Shown: positions 62,376 through 64,000 of the stretch, piece by piece
Layout of the letters: each line of letters starts with the position of its first letter
Position numbering within the stretch: the first letter of the stretch is position 1
Assembly: GCF_014653175.1 (NCBI RefSeq)
Contig: NZ_BNAG01000001.1
Location: 434,001 to 498,000 of the forward strand
Reading direction: 5' to 3'
DNA: 64,000 nt
Source of the DNA: Roseivirga thermotolerans
GTDB taxonomy: Bacteria; Bacteroidota; Bacteroidia; Cytophagales; Cyclobacteriaceae
Notes under the pieces: generated by a model
Seen by the model: only the letters and a program-made list of their open reading frames with translations
Database searches by the model: none
What the model was told of the DNA's origin: nothing
Made by a program: the position numbers and the translations under genes

Positions 62376-63119
62376 ATGAAACGTTTTGGACTGATTGGCT
62401 ATCCACTAGGTCATTCTTTCTCCAAAAAGTATTTCAGTGAAAAGTTTGAGAAAGAAGGCCTGCAAAACCTTGAGTATGAACTCTACCCCATAGAGTCAAT
62501 TGAAGAGTTGCCTGAACTTATCAAATCGGAGAAAGGGCTTTCCGGCTTAAATGTTACCATTCCTTATAAAGAGCAGGTAATTGCATATTTGGACGAAATA
62601 GACCCAAAAGCCGAGCGAATAGGCGCTGTCAATTGCATTAAAATTCAAGGGAAAAAACTGATAGGTTATAACACCGACTATAGCGGCTTTAAAGAGTCAC
62701 TTGTCAAATTTGTAGGCCCTAACCCAATACCTGAAAGAGCATTGATTCTGGGAACAGGCGGAGCATCTAAAGCAGTAAAAGCTGCTTTAGAAGACCTGGG
62801 CATCGAACACCAATTCGTGTCCCGAAATCCTAAGGAAGGCCAATTGAGCTATGACCTTCTCAATACTCAATACTCCATACTCCATACTACGAAGCTCATT
62901 ATTAACACCACCCCACTGGGCATGGCCCCCAATACGGACACATTACCACCACTACCATACGAACAACTTACCAAAGAACACTTTCTATATGATCTGGTTT
63001 ATAATCCGCTAAAAACTGCTTTTATGCAAAAAGGAATTGATGCCAAATGCTGGGTAAAAAACGGACTGGAAATGCTCCACGGACAGGCAGAAGCGGCTTG
63101 GGAGATTTGGAATTCCTAA
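62376..63119 (+). CDS. aroE: Shikimate dehydrogenase
   Basis: 247 residues, slightly short but with the full set of motifs: GYPLGHSFSKKYF at the N terminus, catalytic Lys in NVTIPYKEQVIAYLDEID near 63, YNTDYSGF near 100, the NADPH loop GTGGASKAVKAAL near 128, and NGLEMLHGQAEAAWEIW at the C terminus. It reduces 3-dehydroshikimate in aromatic amino-acid synthesis. Its start is 1 base after the DUF368 stop, so it belongs to the same transcript. Confidence 0.96.
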   Translation: MKRFGLIGYPLGHSFSKKYFSEKFEKEGLQNLEYELYPIESIEELPELIKSEKGLSGLNVTIPYKEQVIAYLDEIDPKAERIGAVNCIKIQGKKLIGYNTDYSGFKESLVKFVGPNPIPERALILGTGGASKAVKAALEDLGIEHQFVSRNPKEGQLSYDLLNTQYSILHTTKLIINTTPLGMAPNTDTLPPLPYEQLTKEHFLYDLVYNPLKTAFMQKGIDAKCWVKNGLEMLHGQAEAAWEIWNS

Positions 63120-63131
63120 GTATCTTCTGCC

Positions 63132-63614
63132 ATGAAGAGAGCCCTACTTCTTACTCTATTTGGATTTCTGATTGAAAAAAATTCGACATGCCAAGAGACA
63201 AAGTATGAACAATTGGCATTGAACTATTTTTTCGAGAATATTATTGAGGAAGAGAACTATCAACAATTCAGGCTATTCCTAAACCCAACAACCTCAAAAG
63301 CTGATTTTGGTCTCTATGATTTTCCTAGATGCTTCAAGGACTATTTGAACGATGTAAAAACATCTAAAACTTACCAGAGTGAAACTGATATTTTCTTAGT
63401 CACTGAAGCTAGTTGGAATATTAAAACGAGTAGTTCAACTAAAATTTCTAAAAGGAAAAGATATATTGAAGTGTCTAGACATTTCACTTTAGTTAAAGGG
63501 AAAACCGTTGTTATCTTGAGTGTTTATAGGCCATCTGGTTGTGACAAATATTTTATTGAGTTCGACAATTACGGAAACTACCAAAGACACTGTCAGGGAG
63601 GGTATGTTTATTAA
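63132..63614 (+). CDS. Hypothetical exported protein
   Basis: 160 residues, family not recognised. A signal peptide ([18 protein letters not shown]) is followed by a mixed region rich in Asn, Lys and Phe ([20 protein letters not shown]) and a C-terminal beta-rich part ([20 protein letters not shown]). It is AT-richer than aroE and uvrB on either side and sits 12 bases after aroE. It may be an insertion of foreign origin. Confidence 0.6.
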   Translation: MKRALLLTLFGFLIEKNSTCQETKYEQLALNYFFENIIEEENYQQFRLFLNPTTSKADFGLYDFPRCFKDYLNDVKTSKTYQSETDIFLVTEASWNIKTSSSTKISKRKRYIEVSRHFTLVKGKTVVILSVYRPSGCDKYFIEFDNYGNYQRHCQGGYVY

Positions 63615-63619
63615 CTAAT

Positions 63620-64000
63620 ATGGACTTCAAAATCACTTCTGAGTTTGAGCCAACTGGCGATCAGCCCAGGGCCATTGAACAATTGGTTACCAATGTAGAA
63701 GCGGGTGAGCCTTATCAGGTGTTGCTGGGGGCTACCGGCTCTGGTAAAACCTTTACCATTGCCAATGTTATCCAGCAAACACAAAGGCCTACACTCATTT
63801 TGAGCCATAATAAAACCCTGGCTGCACAACTCTATGGAGAATTCAAACAGTTCTTTCCTGAAAATGCCGTGGAGTACTTTATCTCCTACTACGACTATTA
63901 TCAGCCGGAAGCCTTTATCCCTAACAGCAACCTCTACATAGAGAAAGATCTTTCCATCAATGATGAAATTGAAAAACTGAGACTGAGCGCCACCTCCTCA
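63620..64000 (+). CDS. uvrB: UvrABC system protein B, N-terminal part only
   Basis: 127 codons; the gene runs off the right edge. The N terminus [21 protein letters not shown] is followed by Walker A GATGSGKT at residues 37-44 and the [19 protein letters not shown] helicase motif. [14 protein letters not shown] starts the beta-hairpin region. UvrB loads onto damaged DNA from UvrA and recruits UvrC. Only 5 bases separate it from the preceding gene. Confidence 0.96.
   Translation, partial: MDFKITSEFEPTGDQPRAIEQLVTNVEAGEPYQVLLGATGSGKTFTIANVIQQTQRPTLILSHNKTLAAQLYGEFKQFFPENAVEYFISYYDYYQPEAFIPNSNLYIEKDLSINDEIEKLRLSATSS

Overview
The window is a 64 kb piece of a Bacteroidota chromosome, most likely a marine Cytophagales-type bacterium (inference). 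The signs are TonB-dependent uptake, many Bacteroidota-style exported lipoproteins, the bacillithiol enzyme BshA, paired rhomboids with the C-terminal motif common in this phylum, -7 boxes of the TAnnTTTG type, frequent TTG/GTG starts, and few obvious Shine-Dalgarno sequences. No phage, insertion sequence or CRISPR array was seen. The two edge genes are cut: prc at the left end and uvrB at the right end.

Layout. 1-9.2 kb, mostly minus strand: the N-terminal part of the Prc protease, an FtsX/MacB-type permease, an exported S41 peptidase, an array of eight 111-112 bp repeats, and a MarR regulator directly downstream of a sortilin-like (VPS10/Asp-box) exported protein. 9.2-17.3 kb: a RidA-like lipoprotein, an unknown exported protein, an M61 peptidase, ClpB, a thioesterase and RlmN. 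17.3-21.3 kb, minus: two rhomboid proteases, MutL and a small membrane protein. 21.4-26.3 kb, plus: a glycosidase/serine-hydrolase fusion, BshA and a Rossmann-fold epimerase-like protein. 26.3-29.8 kb, minus: a short unrecognised ORF, a DUF1761 protein, a lipoprotein, a MerR-type regulator with a cobalamin-domain-like C terminus, and an ECF sigma factor whose overlapping partner carries a TonB domain. 30-35.5 kb: a VWA / AAA+ chelatase-like pair, a TlpA-like thioredoxin lipoprotein, an AlbA_2 protein and a SYLF protein. 35.6-40.9 kb: YbjQ, a DUF985 cupin, a kinase plus nucleotidyltransferase pair diverging from a sodium:solute symporter, and a zinc-ribbon membrane protein. 41.2-45.5 kb: PhoH, an unknown acidic exported protein behind a strong palindrome, a serine hydrolase and a DUF547 lipoprotein.

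45.6-52.4 kb is the clearest functional unit: a minus-strand cobalamin operon. It reads from a TAnnTTTG box, through a cobalamin riboswitch, into a binding lipoprotein, permease, ATPase, TonB-dependent receptor and two tandem DUF71/COG2102 ATP pyrophosphatases. The riboswitch identifies an otherwise 'iron-siderophore-like' transporter as a corrinoid importer, and the two DUF71 proteins fit a published proposal for that family in B12 salvage.

52.4-64 kb: a MORN/FKBP fusion, an AbiE-type toxin-antitoxin pair beside tRNA-Arg(CCU), HflX, a small surface-polysaccharide cluster (RfbC, CpsB/YwqE-type phosphatase, epimerase), a TPR protein, phosphosulfolactate synthase, a DUF368 lipid-carrier translocase, AroE, an unknown exported protein, and UvrB.

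Most of the window is ordinary chromosomal content. The items most worth following up are the duplicated DUF71 genes under riboswitch control, the sigma factor/TonB-domain pair, the 111-bp tandem array and its dispersed relatives, the zinc-ribbon gene with no ordinary start codon, the MutL with an altered endonuclease motif, and the AbiE locus with repeated operator-like sites.
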